Source of the DNA: Rhodotorula mucilaginosa
Taxonomy: Eukaryota; Basidiomycota; Microbotryomycetes; Sporidiobolales; Sporidiobolaceae
NCBI GenBank assembly: GCA_034406715.1
Contig: CP137875.1
Location: forward strand, 1 to 64,000
Direction: 5' to 3'
Length of the DNA: 64,000 bases
A program made the position numbers and the translations under genes. Of the stretch, positions 52,897 through 64,000 are shown piece after piece; position 1 is the stretch's first letter, and the number at the start of each line of letters is the position of its first letter. The notes below the pieces were generated by a model. The model saw nothing but the letters and a program-made list of their open reading frames with translations. It was not told where the DNA came from and did no database searches.

Positions 52897-53776
52897 GGCC
52901 GTTTCCTCCGTTTGACCTCGCGGTTGCGCGGTTCCCTGCAAGGTACAATCCAGGCGTAAGCACCTTCTCCGCTCTAAGCTTGCCCCCAAGAAAAGTGGGT
53001 GGGCTCCAAGTGAAAGCACGCCGTTGTCCGCCTTGCCCGGACGAGATCCCCAGCACTCGGCGTCTCCGCTGGATGCACGCCTCCCCTTCGCACCACAGGG
53101 CCGCAGATCTGTATCTCTGGCATACTCGCCCCGTGTCCTTCATTTGTGCGAGTGCAATTGGAGCGGCGGCGGCGGAGACGGGAGGCGGTGCAACAGCGAA
53201 AGCGAAAAGAGCGACGGCGAGTGTCTATAGCGACTCACGTGCGCAGCCTTGTCGTGGCAAGGCCTTCAATAGATTCCCACGCCTGCTCGTCGCTCCAGAG
53301 TGACTCGTCGCTCGAGGTAGGAGAGACGCGGGTCGACGGCGATATGCTGCGTTCGTGTCGGGCGCAGCCGAGGAGGAGAGCGCGCAATCCGGTCCGACCA
53401 ATGCACGCGGCTATGAACCGGGAGCAGGAGCACACAAAGTCCGGAGTGCAGGGACCCGGCGCTACTCAGCTTGTTCTGCGGTCTAGACGCGGTGGTCGAG
53501 ACTGGACTGGGCCTCGGCATGCACGAAAATGCGGCGGCGGCTCGCGGCTCGATCACCTTTTCTGTGTCGCGGGCGAGAGAGATCGAGCTTCAACGTTGCG
53601 CTGCGTTCGCTCCCCAGAACTGGTGTCGTCACCGCACTTCTCCTCTCCCTCCTTTCGAGCAGCTTGCCTCTCTAGCCTCGACAACTTCCAGGAGATCTTC
53701 CGGGGATGCATACATAGACTCATTCGCATTGCAGCGACGAGAGAGGGACCGCGGGATGCTCCGAGAACAGCTCTCC
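52897..53776. other. Promoter side of PDK1
   Basis: About 0.9 kb between the kinase start and the stop of the upstream membrane-protein gene, both minus strand. No recognised gene. Confidence 0.45.
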
Positions 53777-56296
53777 TCACGTCCACTTGTTGAGCGTCTC
53801 GAGCATCTGGATGTACCTGTAGCTCCCAGCGGATCAGCGTCCACCACACCTGGAAGAACACCATCTGACCGCAGAGGCGGGTACTCACGAGCCGATCAAG
53901 AAAGCCCACGAGCCCCAAAACGTGCTGAACGCGGTCCCCCAGCGCTGGTAGTGTTCCGGGTTGCTGATGTCTGTCTGCGAAATGCGGACGCGCACGCAAG
54001 GGAAAGCGAGGGTCCGTCAGTGGACTTTTAGACGAACGCCGCTGAACCTCGCGACGGAGTGGCGCAGTCCGCGGAGGGCGAAAGGAGGAGGAGAAGGCCC
54101 TCGGAACGCCCGACCGGCCGGCGGAGGGACCTCGGAGGGATCAAGAAAGGGCGAGGAAGAAAAAAAAGCTTACCTGTCGCCATACTCTATATCGCGGGTG
54201 CTCGATCGGTCGCGGAAGAAAGGGTCGGGATTTCAGAGTAGGGAATGAGAATTGATCAAAGAGAGTCAGTCAGATCATGGCAATGCGCGGGAGTCCAAGT
54301 CGGTTTCAAGGATCCGATGTTAACCCGCAAAGCAGCGTCTTCTTTAGCCCTGAAGGTTGACGGAAGGGGATAGGGAGAGTGACGTTGCTTGCCCACCGAT
54401 TTCCGGTCGAAAGAAGAGAAACGAGAGCGCGTACCCAAAGATGCCACAGAACCAGAACCCGAATCCACCAACAACGTTCCAGATCCCGCTGCCAAGGACC
54501 AAAGAGTAGTCAGCAAACAGCTCGTAACCCTTTCCAAGGGGTGTCACCGAAAGCAAAAAAGAGGTGACGAGCGTCGAGAAAGTCTGCCATCCAACCCTTC
54601 ACTCGGGGCAAGAGGAAAGAGAGGAGTGACTCACATCCACCAACCGATACTGACGAGGTTGGGTTTGTACCACCTCGTCTGCGTCTCGAGGGCAAACACG
54701 AGTCCGGCAAAAGTGAAGCAGGGCGAGCCGAGGATTTGCACTGCGACCGAGGCGGGGGCGCAGTCAGCAAGCACACTTTACCCTCGGAAGAAAGAGAAAA
54801 AAAAGTCGTGGTAAAGGAAGAGAAAAGAGAGGGGGGGACTCACTCGCCCAATACGCCGCAATCCACTCCCTCTCCACCCTCCCCTCTTGTTCCACCCCTC
54901 CCACCGCTCCACTCTTCCCCAGCACTCCCGGCAATCCACAAATCACACTCACTTCGAACGCGAGCGCTCCGAAGAGTTGGATCGCGTTGGCGAGGAACCC
55001 GAGGTCGAGGCGTTTGTGAGCGGGGGGGAGGCCGAACCATTTCCATTTCGGGGGGCGGGAGGAGCGGCAGCAGGCCGGGATTTGTGACGGAGTGGGTTGA
55101 GTGGCGCTGGTGGATGGAGAGGAAGAAGGCGAGAGGAGGAGGGTGGTCTGCGCCGAAGCAGCGGTCGACGACCCCGACGGCGGACGAGTCAGACTCGAAG
55201 CCTTCTTGTTCAACCCTGTAGGCCCCTGCGGAGGAGGAGGAGGAGGAGGAGGGGGCGCATGCGCTCCAAAGTGTCGACGACGTTTCCCGAGCGTCGGGGG
55301 GTGATGAGATCGAGTATCACGACCCGACAAAGTCGTCGTCGAGGTCGAATGAGGAGGAGGAAGCCAACGAGGCAGCGGCGGCGAGCTTTTCTCGAGGTGA
55401 GTTTTCGAGGGTGATGATGCTCTGGACGCCTTGGCCGGCAATTCCCTACCCACCAGCAGCACAGAAATTAGCAGTATGCTCCTGATTATCGCCAGAACGT
55501 ATGACTATGGACGGAGGTACTGACCGTTTCCCGCCCAAGACCTCCTCGACCTCGTACGCGAATGCGCCGTCCCAATCCGCGAACGCCGGATTGAGCGACT
55601 CGACGTAGCCCAAGTAGCCACCTATGAGGAACGTCGTCCCACCGAGGAAGGCGATCACCGCTTCCGTATTGGTGAAGACTGTCGTGGTGTTGTTCGGCTG
55701 CGCGCAAAGCGGGGTTAGTGAGCGGCGCGGGGAGGGTGTTACCCAAAGAAAGCAAGTGGCGGACGCACGTAGCAAAAGACTTGGATGCCTTGGATGCACC
55801 AAAAGACTGAGCCGAGCGTAAAGAGGACTGTGTCGGGGCGCGGGTTCAGGTCAGGCGGGGTTTTTTTTTTTCAAGAGAGCCGTCGTTGCGGGAGATCATT
55901 GCGAAGTGTGGACTCACAAGCGACCCACCACGAAATATCGCCGAAATCCCACCCCCACCACCTAATCTTCCACACCAAGTTCCACCACTGTTTCCCCTCG
56001 CGCTCGACGAGCGCTGCAAACCCGCCCAATTCGCGATCATCTTTCTCGCGGAGAAGCCGCGGCGGGACGCCTTTACGATGGGCGCGGGCAGTCCAGCGGT
56101 ATCGTTTCCCTCCTGCGAGGTATTCGGCTCGGGTCGGGGGTACGAGCGGGTAGTTGTTGGTCTCGGTGGAAGCGGAGTACTCTTGCTGGTTTGAGAAGGG
56201 CGAGAGGGAACTGGCGTGGGTCCAGTGGTGCGGGACGAGGTGGTGCTCGTGCGGATGCGGACCCGCAGGTGGTCGAGCGACAGTCTGACTTTCCAT
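53777..56296 (-). CDS. Multi-TM integral membrane protein, function unknown
   Basis: Start at 56296 (MESQTVARPPAGPHPHEHHL) gives a cytosolic N terminus with His/Pro. Exons then encode about eight hydrophobic segments: VLFTLGSVFWCIQGIQVF, EAVIAFLGGTTFLIGGYLGY, LANAIQLFGALAFEVSVICG, ILGSPCFTFAGLVFALE, GIWNVVGGFGFWFCGIFGYA, LSFLFF, and FSTFWGSWAFLIGSYIQMLE near the end, finishing ETLNKWT. A Pro/Ser/His-rich loop of about 110 aa follows KASRASSPSKTHLEKSS. Repeated Gly-Phe-Trp-rich helices suggest an internally repeated fold. Similar proteins in other fungi are, to my knowledge, only labelled integral membrane proteins. Splice junctions are inferred, not all checked for phase. Confidence 0.7.
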
Positions 56297-56587
56297 TTGG
56301 CGGAGACTCGCCCGAGAGCTCGGGAGAAGAAGCAGCAGCAGCAGGAAGGAGCAGGTCCGGTCGCTCGTCGGAAGCACTGGTCGGGGTCGTCGGAGAGCCG
56401 GACTTGTTTAGAAAGCAGCGAGTGATTCCTGAGTGTCGAGTAAGAGCACAGAAAGCAATCCCGCGAGCCAGAACCGCAGTTGGAATTGGAGCCCAAACTT
56501 GGCAGCGCAAGCTGAGCGAAACGATGACGGAGTTGGAATTGGCTCGAGCTGATCGCCCAACATTCACTCGGGGGCTATACTGCGAGG

Positions 56588-58109
56588 ATGACGAGGCTGA
56601 GGACTGTTTGTACGCCTGTACCGGGCATTGCGATCTGGTACGACTTTGTCACGCCCGCCGAAGAGCAATACCTCATCCAGGCAAGTCGTCTCATCTCTCC
56701 GGAGACAGGCTACAGCGAGCCTGACCCGGGGTGTACGCCGTGCAGAAAATCGACGCAGTCGGCGGCGGTCCTGTACCGCAACCTGGACCGCAGGAGGACG
56801 GGTCGGCGCAGTCGTCGACGTCGAATGTCGTCGCCACGGCGGGAGGAGACGACGACGACGGCACCACAGCGACGACGGGCACGCACGAAGCGAGTGCGGG
56901 CAGTAATACACCTCGCAAGGCGTGGGGCTGGAAAGACCTGAACGGACGCAGGTACGCACTCTCTTCATGCCCGTCAACTGGTCACCTCTCCGCTGACACC
57001 TTGAACTCGTAATAATAGATCCATGTACTGGGGTGAGTCACCTCTTCAAATGTGTTCTTGACAACGACGGCGGCGGCGGCGGCGGCACGTTCAGTATTGA
57101 CCTCACCACGCGAATTTCCTGCAGGCGGCACCGTCACCCCCTCCGGATCCCTCGTGCCCGCTCCCTTCCCGACTTTTATGGACTCGGCGTGGCCAAACGT
57201 ACTGGACCGGATCGCCGAAACGGGAGTGTACGATGAATGGACTGGGGGGAAGGGAAAGGGGAAAGAACGAGGGCCGAACCATGTCAGTTCTCGGCGAGGG
57301 CGTCGTCACTTTAGGACGCTGTGCGAGCTGGCTACTTGAGCCGAGCCGGCGTCTGCGTTCGTGACTCCAGCTGCGCAGAACTGACTTTATCCACTGCCTT
57401 GACCAATCTCGGTCCCGCAGTGCCTCGTCAACGAGTGAGTCCCGCGTCTGAGCGAGCGCCAGACCAGACAACCCGACATTGCCACTGACGCGCTTGCCTC
57501 CCCCCTTTGCGCGACAGGTACCTCCCCGGTCAGGGCATCATGCCCCACACGGACGGCCCCGCCTACCTCCCTTGCACTTCGACCCTCTCGCTCGGGTCCC
57601 ACACCGTCCTCTGCCTCCGCTCAAAACCCTCCCACCTCGCTCTCTCCTCCTCCTCCTCGCCCAACACCGACACCGACACCGATTCAACCTCAGACTCGAA
57701 CAACAAAGAGAAGCAGGAGGAGGACGACGAAGCCCGCCGCGCCGCCTCGATCGCCGCCGTCCAGAAGCTCGACCTCTTCCTCCCCGCTCGGTCCCTCGTC
57801 GTCCTCACTTCCACTCTCTACTCCGATTGGCTACACGGTATCGCCCCCCTCAAAGGGGACAGTATCGATTCCCTCATGGGTTGCGCGAATTGGGACGACT
57901 GGTGGACTTATCAGCGGGAGGTTCAGAAAGAGGGAGAGGGAGGGGCAGAGAAGGAGAGGGAGATGGTCGAAGCCGGGAAAGGGTGGGAACGACAAAGGCG
58001 GATTAGTTTGACGTGCAGAAGAGTGGCGGGCAAGGTCAGGAATTTGGGCAGCATGCTCGGACTCGGAGGCGGTGGCGGCGCCAGTCGAGGTGGAGCAAGA
58101 CGTTCCTGA
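56588..58109 (+). CDS. ALKBH6: AlkB-homologue 6 (ALKBH6-like) 2-oxoglutarate/Fe(II) oxygenase
   Basis: Cytosolic/nuclear dioxygenase of the AlkB family. Starts MTRLRTVCTPVPGIAIWYDF at 56588. The first intron has a GC donor (after LIQ) and joins KIDAVGGGPVPQPG. Then come PRKAWGWKDLNGRRSMYWGG (spliced over three exons), [20 protein letters not shown] (HxD iron ligands), YLPCTSTLSLGSHTVLCL, LPARSLVVLTSTLYSDWLHG (second His) and WERQRRISLTCRRVAGKV (2OG-binding Arg). Asp/Glu/Ser inserts lengthen the ALKBH6 core. Vertebrate ALKBH6 is the least understood AlkB homologue, and its substrate is unsettled. The gene starts about 290 bp from the divergent membrane-protein gene. Confidence 0.9.
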
Positions 58110-59199
58110 GGCCAGGTTTCCGATCCCCACCCCACCGTACTTCGAGCTTGAACTTAGCCCAGTGCTGACTAGCACCTTGTCATTGCAATTCTCCCAGTGT
58201 ACAGTATCGCATATTCCTGGTGAGTCTCGAGCTCTCACTGGCCGTCGGAACCGACCGCTGGCAGGCTGAGGTCGGGCAGATCGCCGCCGCGGCGGCTCCG
58301 ATCTTGAGAACTCCACGACGTCGCTCCCGCCCATGGTCTTTCCGTACCGCTTGCTGGCTTGATCTGCACTTTCGCACGTGTGCATGCCTAGACTCTCGAG
58401 CGCGGCGTTGGCAGCTCTCGGCACTTGATCTCGCGCGCCAAGCTCTTCTCTCTTTTTCGACATTCGGCAAGTGTTGGGTCCGGCTTGGTCCGGCAGGGCT
58501 TCGGCTCCGTGATCGAGATTATCAGATCAGAAAGATCAGTGATCAGCAACCAGTACTTCGGAGCGCTCCGGTCCGCTGCTTTCCCATGCAGAGGGTCTCG
58601 GAGGCGACACATGCATGCAGGACCATAACTTTCTTCCAGCATCTTTCAGCGTGCGAGACGGGTCACGTCGCTGATCGGATGGATGGCTTTTCGAAGCATG
58701 ATGAGCCGCTTTGAATTGGAACGGCCGGGTGTAGGCTACAGTACGCTGCCAGCGCGAGGATGCACATTGTCGACATCCGCATGGTCTCTCACGAGCTTGC
58801 CAAAACTGGGTGTGCAGAGCGAGGTTGATGCTAAGCTCGACCTCCTGCTTCTCCCGAAGAGCTTTCTACCCGCGACGACCTGCCATGTGTCGGCGAAGCA
58901 CGCGAACCGGCACGGCTTTGATCGACCCGGATGGATGCATGGGCGCCGAGGAACATCAGAGCGGGACCTTCCGAGGTCTTGAATTCGCCACGCGAGCGCG
59001 AGAGATCATATCTGATTGCGGCTCTCGCGCCTGATCAAAAAAGCGAGCTGTTCTCCCGAGCTGATTTCCTCCGCCCGCGCGGCCGCGGACCTTGAACGAC
59101 GAGCACTGATCTGCCCTCAGCGTCCTTCCGCAGCTTATCCTTTGTCTTTAGCGCTCCGCCAAGTCCTTTAGCGCGTGCGACTCGACGGACGAGATCGCC
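58110..59199. promoter_or_regulatory. Upstream region of the siderophore transporter
   Basis: About 1.1 kb without a recognised gene, between the ALKBH6 stop and the transporter start on the same strand. It carries an exact iron-GATA site (58519-58527) and a 7/9 match ATCTGATTG at 59010-59018. Confidence 0.5.
58519..58527 (-). promoter_or_regulatory. ATCWGATAA iron-responsive GATA-factor site
   Basis: On the minus strand the sequence reads ATCTGATAA, an exact match to ATCWGATAA, bound by the iron-sensing GATA repressors of the Sre/Urbs1 family that silence siderophore genes in iron-replete cells. It lies 673 bp upstream of a siderophore transporter start. The match is seen; the function is inferred. 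Confidence 0.55.
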
Positions 59200-61900
59200 A
59201 TGTCTTCCCAACTCCAGCAGACCACGGAGATCCTTCCCGCCGCTCCCCGACCTGATCTCCTTCACTCCGACATCGAGTCCAGCGATGACATGGACAAGCA
59301 CAGTATCGCGTCGTCCATCATGAGCAAGAGTGACCTGCCGCGCCGCGAAAAGGTCGTCAAATCCGCCGGCGTCGTTCGGATGGAAGCCATTGCGAGGGCG
59401 GCCGATTCAAAGTCGGGCAAGTACACCCTGGGCTTGATCGCGGCGGCGTGCTATGCCATGTACTGGGTCGTGAGTTCTTTTGCTCTGTCCGTCCTGTCGC
59501 CGGCGAAGAGGGCCGAAATCTGACTTTCCGACACATCACAGTACTGTCAAGAACGCTCGACCACCTATTCGTTCTCTGTCTGGGCCACGAGTTCGTTCAA
59601 GCAGCACAGTTCGGGTATCTCGGCGCTCGGAATCGCCACGAGCATCATCTCCTCTGTGTGCTTGCCGTGTATGTTTCCTTTTCATCCTTTTACCTTCCCA
59701 TCGTTGCCGTTCCTGATCAGCCACGCTTGCAGTCCTCGCCAAGTTCTCCGACATCTGTAAGTCACACCGATATACTCATGTTCGTTCCGGCCTTCCGGCT
59801 GACGAGCCCGCCCACCCCCCGCCGCAGCCTCTCGACCCTGGGTCTTTGTCATGGCACTCGTCTCGTACCTGATGGGCTTTGCGATCATCATGAAGTCTCC
59901 GACCCTCGCGGCCTACATCGTCGGCAACGTCTTTGTCTCGATCGGCTCGGCAGGAATCGGCTTCCTCACGAGCGTCCTCACGGCCGATCTCGTCCCGCTC
60001 AAGTGGCGAGGCTTTGCGCAGTGAGTTTTCGGTCTCAGCTTCCACTTCCACTCTCGGTGTCGCAGGTCGCTGATCACTTTCATCGAGCAGAGGTCTGCTC
60101 TCGACCCCGTACCTCGCTACGGTTTGGTGAGCAAAGTCGTTCCATCAATCGAAGCGCAGCGAATCCCGCTAACCGCCGCTTTCTCAGGTACACGAGTTAC
60201 ATCGTCGAGTCGCTCTCGACCAACAACGACTGGCGCTGGGTACGTCAACGCTGACGACGTGGGGTGCTTGAGTTTGTGGTCCTGACTTTTCGCGCTCGTC
60301 CACCCAGGGCTACGGAATGTACCTGATCATCATGCCGGCGGTCATGGTCCCCGCCATCGCCGCCCTCTTCGGACTCGAACGCCGTGCCCACCGTCAAGGT
60401 CTCATCAACATGGCCGCTGCCAAGAAAGGAATCGAGGATGAGGAGGCTGAGGTCGAAATCGAAAACAAGGTGAGCCGACCTCTTCACTTTGCTCCCGGGA
60501 CATCACCCACGGAGAGCTTACGGAATCGCCGGACTTTCAAACAGACCATGCGCGAAAAGTTGATCAGCACCTTCCACGAACTCGACACGGTCGGCTTGAT
60601 CCTGCTTGGCTTCGGATGGTCTCTCGTGCGCCTTTCTTTCTCCCCGGGCCTTCTCACCTAACCGCAATCTCACGCCTACCCCTTAATGCGCACAGCTCCT
60701 GCTCCCCTTCTCCCTCTCCGCGTACGCAAAAGACGGCTACAAGAACCCCTCTCTGATCGCCATGTTTGTCGTCGGCGGCGTGTGCCTGATCGGTTACGGC
60801 TTCTGGGAGGCGTACGGAGCAAAGTTCCCGTCGGCGCCGGGTCGCATCCTCAAGAACCGGACCGTCATCACCGCCATCATTATCGACGTCATCTACCTCC
60901 TCGCCGGCTGTGAGTGTCTCGCCGGTTCCTGCATCCTCACATATTGCCCGCTGACCCGATCCCTGTTGTTGTTCGCCTGACAGGGATGCAACTCGCGTAC
61001 CTCTCCTCCTACGTCTACATCGTCACCGACCTCTCCGTCACCCAGTGGAACTGTACGTTCCCGTGCTTTTCCTTCACACCTCGCCGCAATCTTAGAGCTC
61101 ACAAACCGCTCGGACGCCACACAAACAGACTTCAACAATGTCTTGACGATGGGCTTGTGCAGCTTTGGCCTTGTCGCGGGCGTGATCCAGCGCTACACGC
61201 ACCGGTACAAGGCGTTGCAGATCTTTGGCATCTGCGTCAAGATCATCGGCTACGGCCTTTTGGTCGACAAGAACGGCGTGCACGACGTCGGTCGCCTCGT
61301 CATGTCGCAGCTGTTGACCGTGAGTCCCCGCCTGTTCATGTGATTCTCCGTCCCTCCAGCCGAGTGCTGACCAAGGAAGAGGCCGGGGTATAGGGTATGG
61401 GCGGCGCTTTTTCGGTCGTCGGGAGTCAAGTCGGTTCGCAAGCCTCGGTCCCTCACCAAGACGTCGCGCTCGTGATCGCCCTCCTCTCCCTCTGGTCCAA
61501 CATTGGCGGCTCAATCGGCAGCGCCATCGCCGCCCAAGTCTGGAACTCTCAAATGCCCGGCAACCTGCGCAAGTTCCTCCCCTCCTCAGTCTCGGACGCC
61601 GAAGTGCTCGAGTTTTTCAGCTCGATCACCCTCATCCGTTCGTACGATTACGATTCCCCGATCCGTCAAGGCGCAATCAAAGCGTACGAGACGACCGTCT
61701 ACCCTCTTTGGAGCGCCGCGCTCGGCTTGTCCTTCATCGCGTTGATCGCGGCGTGCTTCCAGAGCAATTTCTTCCTCGGCGATACCCAGAACGCGTACGA
61801 TCACCAGGACACGGCGGGGCACACCCGCGTCGAGGAAAAGGGGATCGTCGAGAAGCCCAAGAGTGGGTGGCAGCGCGTGCTTAGGTTCTGGGATCTTTAG
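59200..61900 (+). CDS. Siderophore-iron transporter, MFS SIT/ARN family
   Basis: 14-TM importer of ferric siderophores. The N terminus is hydrophilic (MSSQLQQTTEILPAAP..., with DDMDKHSIASSIMSKS), then GKYTLGLIAAACYAMYWV. Following exons give SALGIATSIISSVCLPFLAK, VMALVSYLMGFAIIMKSPTL, AAYIVGNVFVSIGSAGIGFL, DLVPLKWRGFAQ and ERRAHRQGLIN. After the central loop come LDTVGLILLGFGW, FWEAYGAKFPSAPGRILKNR, YLSSYVYIVTDLSVTQWNYF (typical of SIT proteins), ALQIFGICVKIIGYGLLVD, GGAFSVVGSQVGSQASVPHQ and SLWSNIGGSIGSAIAAQVWN. The tail is hydrophilic and ends WQRVLRFWDL. About ten short introns. Siderophore specificity is not predictable. Iron regulation is suggested by the upstream GATA-type site. Confidence 0.93.
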
Positions 61901-62552
61901 AGCGTCGGGGTGTTTTTGGGGATATAGTCGGAACCGGGGGTTTTTCGGAGGCAGCTGTAGACAGGTTGCATCTGGACTTGGGAAAAGGGAAACACAGCGG
62001 CGTCTGTTGATCATCCTTGTACGGGCCCGGGCTGTTGAACGACTGAAAGCGGGCTTTCCTTTCGTGAGCTGCGGAGTGCGATCGGAGCTTGTCTCGCGAT
62101 GCGAGCCCATCTGCCAGCAGATCTAGCTGCATTGCCGGCAACTTGAGGGAATCTGGTCAGGCAGCTATAGGAGCACAAGAGAACTACCTGACGAGGAGGA
62201 GGCGAAAGGGGGATTTCACGTTACGTCGCTCGCGCTCGTGACCACCCCTCCGGAGCGACCAGTTCCTCCATCACCGACGGCCACCGTAGGTGACGGTCGA
62301 TCCGCCAAGCCTGAGCGCCCGAGGCAGGTCATAGAGTGAGGAAAAGGTGCGGAAAAAAGGCAGCTCTCCCTCGTCATGGAATAGGGATTCCGATCGAAGG
62401 TTCCGGCGTCGAACGTTCTGGTTGGCCTCGTCGCGCGGCGCTGGCTTTGGAATGCCTTGCGCCCGAGTCGGTCGAAAGCGACGGGCGTGGGGCGAATGAA
62501 TGCGAGCCGCGCCGTCCAAGTCCGCCGCCGGTTCCCCCTCCCGCCTGCTCAA
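61901..62552. other. Convergent 3' intergenic region
   Basis: About 0.65 kb between the transporter stop (+) and the RNase P-subunit stop (-). No gene recognised. Confidence 0.5.
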
Positions 62553-63251
62553 TCACGCAGCATGCTGCATCTCGACCTCCTCAGTCTGAGCAATCGACTG
62601 CCCCTTCTCAACAGCCATGGCTTTCATCCCTCGCGCCCATTGCGCGTACCCTCGTGATCCGTGCCCGGCCGGACCGACGAGGCGAGAGAGGTCGGAAGAG
62701 TGTCGCAGGACGGAGAGACGGAAGGGCGACGAGGTGGCGAGAGGGAGGGCGGTCAGGATCGCGTGAGTGGCACTGCGCGACGTTTTCTCGAGGATTAGCA
62801 AGGTCTCGGAACGCTCGCTTGAAGATGGGGAGGATGAACGGTCTCTCTCTCACCCTGCCGGGAACCGAATCACGACCTCGCTCGCATTGTCGTCCTGTTC
62901 CTGCCCTCCTCCTCGTACCGGCTCGATAGCCACGACGTCGAGTTCTCCCAGTGCGACGGGGCCGCCCATGGTGCCGTAGAGGTCTTGCAACAAGCGCGAG
63001 AAGAGTTGCAACACGGTCGCGCGGTCGATCACTGTCGCTGTCTCCGTACCGCTGGGCTGGGCGGCTCCGGTATTCGCAGAGATGGGAGTGCTGATTGATT
63101 CGGCAGGGCCAGTTGAAAGAGGGCAGGGCAGAGTGCCGTCAGTCGAGTGGTCGATTCAAGGGGATGAAGTGGTCCAGACAGAGACTGACCAGAGCAAGCG
63201 CGCATAGTGATAGCGCTCGGCCGAGTGCGGGGGTGCTCGTGCAATGGCCAT
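62553..63251 (-). CDS. Rpp14/Pop5-family RNase P/MRP protein subunit
   Basis: Three exons (63190-63251, 62854-63052, 62553-62816) join in consistent phase to give about 174 aa. ERYHYARLL at the N terminus, ATVLQLFSRLLQDLYGTMGG, VALGELDVVAIEP, SEVVIRFPAGERSETLLILE and ATHAILTAL...PFRLSVLRHSSDLSRL match the Pop5/Rpp14 order: HY-R strand, helix ending in a YG turn, ALGELDV strand, then the xxIRxP strand followed by a helix and a VLH strand. It would act in tRNA 5'-end maturation in the nucleus. Assignment is by pattern, not by a diagnostic catalytic residue. The start Met at 63251 is chosen for family length. Confidence 0.6.
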
Positions 63252-63471
63252 CTCTAGCCGGTCAAGTGCTGCTCCGACCCGCTGTAAGCTGTAAGACTCT
63301 AGAGGGAGAGTTGACGCTGAACGAGAAGGTCCCCCACTCTCGGACGCTCGGCCGAGTCGGTCTTCATTCGCCCCCACACGTGCTCTCGCTACACTCGCTG
63401 CATAGCTTTAGGCAGACTCGAGTCGCCTGCTCAGTCTGGTTTAAGCAACCCGCTCCTGCCTGGCTTCATGC

Positions 63472-64000
63472 ATGACGGCGTCAACGAGCTCTCTCCATGA
63501 AGCACTCGACCTCCTCCAAGCGACATCTCAGGGTGCGTTGCCGCCTCTGTAGCCCAGCTGTGAACCTGAGCCTGCATCTGATTCCCAGCCGAGCGATTGA
63601 TCAGCACACACGCACCCAGACCTCGACGCTTGCGGACCCGCCGTCGGGCGTCTCCTCTCCCGCCTCTCCGAAACTTGTCTCCGATGCACCACCGCTTCCA
63701 CCGCTCCGCCCAGCCATGATCATGTCAAGGACAGCGCCGCCGCCGCTGCCGCTGCCGCCTACCTGAGCGAGACGTTGCGCCAACTCGCCGACGACAAACT
63801 CAACTCGTTCCCGTACCACGCCGTCCCGACATGCTGGCGTCGACTCTACACCGACGCAGTCCTGTACGGCGCCATCGCCCAGCTCGCCCACGTCGCCAAC
63901 TCCAACGAGGAAGGTCCTCAACACCTGCTACTGCTACAGTCCATCGGACGCCTCGACTCGGCGATCGTGATCAGCGGGAGTCCAGGTCCGATGCGACTCG
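63472..64000 (+). CDS. 5' end of a gene running off the window (possibly a JmjC KDM8/JMJD5-like protein)
   Basis: Starts MTASTSSLHEALDLLQATSQ at 63472, followed by a donor (GTGCGT near 63533). A second coding segment continues ...AAAAAAYLSETLRQLADDKL, NSFPYHAVPTCWRRLYTDAV, LYGAIAQLAHVANSN, LLQSIGRLDSAIVIS to the window edge. The WRRLYTDAxLY stretch within a helical N-terminal region is reminiscent of KDM8/JMJD5-type proteins, whose JmjC domain would lie beyond the window. The exon junction upstream of the Ala run is not resolved, and the family call is tentative. Confidence 0.4.

Noticed and set aside
1-64000. Transposons, LTR elements, CRISPR arrays and prokaryote-type operons
   Set aside because: No integrase, reverse transcriptase, transposase, terminal repeats or spaced repeat arrays were recognised by reading. 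A repeat-masking run would be needed to exclude small degraded elements.

Overview
The window begins with a CCCTAA telomere tract, so position 1 is a chromosome end, and it runs inward through about 64 kb of a fungal chromosome. Nearly every gene is broken by many short GT-AG introns (a few GC-AG), coding DNA is GC-rich, and the proteins are fungal (KTR mannosyltransferase, CYSTM/XYPPX protein, siderophore transporter, PDK1-type kinase, Arp2/3 subunit). My best guess is a red-yeast-like basidiomycete (Pucciniomycotina). This is inferred from style and gene content, not from a marker gene. No rRNA, tRNA, CRISPR array or transposon was recognised.

Layout. 1-1532: telomere and gene-free subtelomere. 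1533-16810: dense gene block with an SDR polyol/ketose reductase, a Cbf1-type bHLH factor, a sucrose/alpha-glucoside-type GPH transporter, a DHA2 multidrug exporter, dihydrofolate synthase, a small CYSTM protein, a KTR alpha-1,2-mannosyltransferase and a small basic nuclear-type protein. 16811-18893: a less GC-rich stretch with at most small orphan genes. 18894-34701: housekeeping block with a two-TM membrane protein, ARPC5, OXA1, a PWWP protein, a DHX9-like DExH helicase and an NHX-type Na+/H+ exchanger. 34702-42514: a second less GC-rich island holding an orphan gene and a four-member family of paralogous orphan genes. 43004-64000: an orphan gene, a sugar transporter, PDK1 kinase, a multi-TM protein, ALKBH6, a siderophore transporter, an Rpp14/Pop5-like RNase P subunit and the start of a gene running off the window.

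The most unusual part is the orphan family at 37240-42514 (named A, B, C, D here). The coding parts are strongly diverged, yet three copies share one architecture: six exons, all introns in phase 0, exon 2 of 75 nt and a microexon of exactly 24 nt. All four copies are preceded by the same element, CCGCGG(C/A)TTGTCCG, which contains CGG-N5-CCG, the spacing read by Zn(II)2Cys6 activators. Copy C has a one-base deletion in exon 1, and copy D keeps only its 5' half. I recognise no domain. This looks like a lineage-specific, co-regulated gene family.

Two other regulatory signals stand out. A 21-bp RNA stem with a single G-U pair buries a 5' splice site of the Na+/H+ exchanger. An exact ATCTGATAA, the site of iron-regulatory GATA factors, lies upstream of the siderophore transporter.
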